Below the pieces are notes generated by a model. It did no database searches and was not told where the DNA came from. It saw only the letters and a list, made by a program, of their open reading frames with translations. From assembly GCF_029962835.1 (NCBI RefSeq), contig NC_080581.1, forward strand, positions 22,148,001-22,212,000: DNA of 64,000 nucleotides, given 5' to 3'. Made by a program: the position numbers and the translations under genes. This DNA is from Magnolia sinica. Taxonomy: Eukaryota > Streptophyta > Magnoliopsida > Magnoliales > Magnoliaceae. Position 1 is the stretch's first letter, and each line of letters starts with the position of its first letter. Below are positions 60,885 through 64,000 of this stretch, one piece after another.

Positions 60885-61342
60885 TTGCAATAAGGATTTC
60901 AAGGAAATAGAGAATTGCAAAGGATTAAGAAGTGGATTTTCTCAAATTAGATTTTACTCAAGAAAAATTTCAAATCTCAACGAAATTTGAAATAGATAAC
61001 TTCAAAAGAAAAATAGAAGAAATCTAGATACAAATCTACAAGAAAAATGTAAATGAAGCACTAATCTTGAAGATTTTGAAGGAAGGGTTCGACTGGGCGT
61101 GCGTTGGCTCGTTGGAGAGTTAAGAAGAAATGAAAAAGAAGAAGCATTTTTCTCAAATTTTAAGTGATTCACACGATTCACGACTGGTCGTGGATGTACA
61201 CGACCGGTCGTAGCACGACTGGTTATGCATACTCACGACTGGTCGAGTACTGGCCAGAAAAACTTAATTTCCACCAATATATACAGAATTTGAAATCTAA
61301 TCAAGCAAATATATACAATATGATACAAATAGGCATAAATAC
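60885..61342 (-). other. Copia spacer between RNase H and the extra ORF
   Basis: AT-rich and non-coding, with four CGACTGGTCG-type words at 61178-61250 like those in the LTR. It might hold a splice acceptor or subgenomic signal for the downstream ORF. None is identifiable. Confidence 0.5.
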
Positions 61343-62292
61343 TCATTTTAAAATGCACATGCTAAGATCAAATTTCATTTTGTTAAACCTGCTTTTGTCG
61401 AGCGGTTTAGTGAAAATGTCAGCACGTTGATTCTCGGTAGAGATATATTCCAAAGATATAACCTTTTCTTCTACTAATTCTCGAATATAATGAAATCTAA
61501 TGTCAATGTGCTTAGTACGAGAATGCTGAATTGGATTTTTTAAAATATTTATAGCACTGGAATTATCATAATATAATAACATAGAATCCTGTTTAATTCC
61601 ATAATCACTTAGCATACGTTTCATCCAAACTACCTGTGTACACGGATTACCAGCTACGATATATTCAGCTTCAGCTGTTGAAAGTGATATAGAACTTTGT
61701 TTCTTGCTAAACCAAGAAACTAAACAGTTTCCAATATAAAAGCAACCACCACTGGTTGATTTTCTATCATCAAGATTACCAGCCCAGTCAGCATCCGAGT
61801 ACCCAACTAATTGAACACTAGTCTCATATGGATACTAGAGACCGAGATTAACAGTACTTGCAAGATATCGCGTAATCCACTTGACAGCAATCAAGTGTGA
61901 CTCTTTACGATCAGACTGATATCTAGCACAAATACCAACACTTAGAGCAATATTGGGTCTACTAGTAGTTAAATATAGTAAACTACCATTCATACTCCGA
62001 TATAATTTCGGATCCACATTTTTACCTTTAGAATCTTTTGAGAGTTTCAAAGTTGTACTCATAGGAGTATCAAAGTTCTTACCATTCTCAAATCCAAATC
62101 TCTTAATCAAATTCATAGCATATTTAGATTGAGAAATGAACATTCTATCAGGTTTTTGTTTTACCTGCAAGCCAAGGAAATAATTCAATTCCCCAACCAT
62201 GCTCATTTCAAATTGAGATTTCATCAAATCTACAAACTCAATAGTCATGTCAGTATAGGTAGATCCATAAATGATATCATCAACATAAATCT
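61343..62292 (-). pseudogene. Copia reverse transcriptase-RNase H, 5'-truncated pseudogene
   Basis: A single frame starts at the CACTA-3 break with GSEIYVDDIIYGS, the Copia catalytic YVDD. It continues through FEMSMVGELNYFLGLQVKQ, SKYAMNLIKRF, YLTTSRPNIALSVGI and GYSDADWAGNLDDRKSTSG. RNase H follows (SLSTAEAEYIVAG) and ends KHIDIRFHYIRELVEEK, then STENQRADIFTKPLDKSRF. One in-frame TAG lies at 61835-61837. The rest is open, so decay is recent compared with the Gypsy element. The N-terminal two-thirds of pol is separated off by CACTA-3. Confidence 0.93.
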
Positions 62293-62799
62293 CACTACCA
62301 AAAAAAGGGGCAAAAGCTACAAACTACGTTAGTTTTTTGCTACGGATATAAACCGTAGCTAATATTGCTACGGTTTTAATCCGTAGCTAAAATGTTGCTT
62401 CACCATTCCTAATTAACGGTGGTGTAAGGGGCCCTATAGGGCTTAAATATATATATATATATATATATGTTATATCTAAGCAGTCCATCTATTTTGAAAT
62501 ATTATTTTAGGATAGGAAATAAAAACTCAGGTAGATCGAAGGCTCAAGTGGACCACACGGTAGGAAACATGGAGATTAAATCACATTTACTTCCTATGGT
62601 GTGGTCCACTTGGGTGTTAAATCTACTTTAATTTTGGGATCATCAACTAAAATAATTTATTAAAATTAATGATCGGAATGGATGACCCAAATACTTCATG
62701 GTGGACCCCACAGAGCTCTTGATAGGACCGTCCAGGTCCGTCTCACGAAAGGGCGCCCAAAATTGGGCGCGTGCTAAAAAATGGAGCCGCGCCCAAAAC

Positions 62800-62801
62800 T
62801 C

Positions 62802-62847
<46 letters not shown>

Positions 62848-63206
62848 TCCCCAATCCTCTGTCCCTCCATTCCCCGATCCTCTCTCTCCCTCCCGGTCTC
62901 TGCTCCATCTTCTCATTCTCCTCGCTCTCTCTCCAACGCATCTCCGCCCTCTCTATCTCTCTCTCCCACTCTCCTTCTCAACCCAAACCCAAACCCTCCT
63001 CTCCCAACATCCATGTCCTGGGATGGCGCTCTCTCCTCTGTCCGATTGATAGTCCAAGGCAAAAATTATGTCCGGAGATCGGGAAAGGCCCGAAGCTCCG
63101 CAGGTGCGAGGTGCGTGTAGTGGTATTTCCGTAGTTCTTATTCTGGGTGTGTCATTTTCCGATGGAAATTAGTGTTTCGAGGGAGTGATCGGCGGTAAAA
63201 AATCAG
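62800..63206 (+). promoter_or_regulatory. CACTA-3 CT-rich leader with splice donor
   Basis: A (CT)n run at 62805-62844, then pyrimidine-rich sequence to about 63000, then a GC-richer exon-like part ending AAAAAATCAG|GTATATTG at 63206/63207. It matches the position of the CACTA-1 leader. Overlapping Ser/Leu/Pro-rich ORFs here (62698-63134) are low-complexity. Confidence 0.4.
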
Positions 63207-63419
63207 GTATATTGTTCTTCCTTCATTTCCTTTCTTGTAATCTATGTTGAATTGAGATTTAATCGGAATTAGGTTTATCTTTGTTGAATTCCTTGTTCTG
63301 CTTTTTGAAATGTTGATTTATGGTTTTAGTGGAGAGATCATTGATTGTAGAAATGAGTCCTTTTTCGTTATGAGATCATTAAGGATAGAAGCTTCTTCAA
63401 TGATCTGATTTGCATGATT

Positions 63420-63512
63420 TTTGGTTCTTATATTTACAATAATGATGCCAACTGTGGTAGCATTGATGATGCCTTGAGGCTGTTTGGTAAAATGCCTGAG
63501 AGAAGGTATTTG
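63420..63512 (+). pseudogene. Captured PPR-repeat fragment
   Basis: The frame reads NNDANCGSIDDALRLFGKMP, then ERR, ending in TAG at 63513-63515. This matches the pentatricopeptide pattern 'MYAKCGSIDDALRLF-KMPER' of plant organelle RNA-binding proteins. The segment TGTAGCATTGATGATGCC is repeated once more at 63510-63530. Only about one repeat is present. The remainder to 64000 shows no clear coding sequence. Confidence 0.6.
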
Positions 63513-64000
63513 TAGCATTGATGATGCCTTAAGGCTTATGCATAACTACGCATATTCTCTGAGAAATTTGTTTCTCTTTATACTCATGCACTTTCAATTT
63601 GTTTCTCTTTTCTTTGTTTTTTTAATCAATTCTCTGAGAAATTCTACTTCATGTTTCTCTGATGGATTTTGCAGGATTTCAGATTGTTTTGTGTTCTTCA
63701 TTGTCCTATGATAGACTAACCATTTGTTCTCGTCAGTTGTTACTTTATCATATAGCCCTTGGATGTTATACTATCACAAGGTCATAACCTTGATTTTCTA
63801 CCTCTAAGGTACCTTGAACTACCTCTGTTTGGACATTTATCATAGAAGTAGCTCATGATCTCAACTTACCTAATGTCTATTTGAGCATTTGTCTAAGGAT
63901 GGCGAGCACTAAAGAACTTAAAAGCTTAGTTCCCATTTTGGCCCAAAGCCTATATTTTGAGAGTAGCTCGTGAACTTAAATGTATTGGTCAAATGGGGAG

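Larger units (their letters stand above)
57440..62292 (-). mobile_element. SIRE/Maximus-like Copia retrotransposon, truncated by CACTA-3
   Basis: In minus-strand order: RT (from 62292), RNase H, an extra ORF in env position, a polypurine tract and the 3' LTR. That order (Copia pol followed by an additional ORF) is the mark of the SIRE/Maximus lineage. The upstream part (5' LTR, gag, protease, integrase) is beyond CACTA-3 and outside the window. Stops in both pol and the extra ORF show it is dead. Confidence 0.85.
62293..64000 (+). mobile_element. CACTA-3, left part (runs off the window)
   Basis: Starts CACTACCAAAAAAAGGGGCA inside the Copia RT frame, followed by TTGCTACGGATATAAACCGT and further CTACGG/CCGTAG words to about 62400. 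62460-62720 matches 6240-6500 of CACTA-1 (GTGGACCACACG-TAGGAAACA, TGGTGGACCCCACA). It is therefore the same family as CACTA-1, inserted in a different host element. The right end and target duplication (left flank TCT) cannot be checked. Confidence 0.8.

Noticed and set aside
1..64000. tRNA, rRNA, organelle-derived or bacterial gene content
   Set aside because: I found no cloverleaf with T-loop and anticodon stem, no rRNA words and no operon-like coding. The GCTCTGATACCA and TGGTATCAGAGC words are primer sites, not tRNA genes.

Overview
This window is plant nuclear DNA, and almost all of it is transposable elements. The evidence is spliced plant gene fragments, plant Copia and Gypsy pol relics, CACTA, hAT and Harbinger-type elements, long TA and GA microsatellites, and no compact operon-like coding. 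Repeated phrases of the type GGGCCCAC-n-TGATGTAT-n-CCGTCCATC run through most of it and remind me of magnoliid angiosperms, but the species is a guess. I see no intact host gene, no tRNA or rRNA gene and no CRISPR array. Most open reading frames come from minisatellites, microsatellites or LTRs and are not genes. | Layout from left to right. 1-30335 is one old non-autonomous LTR retroelement on the minus strand (element A). Its left LTR is 1-4562 (cut by the window edge), its internal region is only 4563-4868 with a tRNA-iMet primer site, and its right LTR runs 4869-30335, about 6.6 kb once insertions are removed. That right LTR is split by an 8.9-kb CACTA element (6054-14953, target duplication GAA) and by a second complete non-autonomous LTR element on the plus strand (element B, 17516-27479). 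B has 4.69-kb and 4.88-kb LTRs around a 394-bp interior. | 30782-41619 lies between two related, inverted CACTA-type ends (CACTA-2), with a 302-bp hAT MITE and a Harbinger-type MITE to its right. 43731-49098 is a decayed Gypsy element (LTR, gag, protease, RT). It is cut by a minus-strand LTR of the giant family (element C, 49099-57439), which contains a 5.9-kb solo LTR (49272-55168) with a perfect TCATA target duplication. C is cut in turn by a minus-strand SIRE/Maximus-like Copia element (57440-62292) with an extra env-position ORF. The Copia pol is cut next to its RT catalytic site by a third CACTA element (62293 to the window end). | The most interesting contents are two. First, CACTA-1 carries short exon pieces recognisable as parts of at least seven unrelated host genes (TVP38/VTT membrane protein, EAF1, ribosomal protein eS1, ELMO-domain protein, EPSP synthase, NOT1, enolase, and perhaps topoisomerase II), all in the same orientation behind a CT-rich leader and several with introns kept. 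CACTA-2 (myosin, importin beta) and CACTA-3 (a PPR repeat) repeat the theme. Second, the giant-LTR family has nearly no interior, mosaic LTRs, internal minisatellites (34-bp and 44-bp units) and recurring TGACGTCA palindromes. Gene names for fragments rest on protein motifs recognised by eye, and no database search was run.
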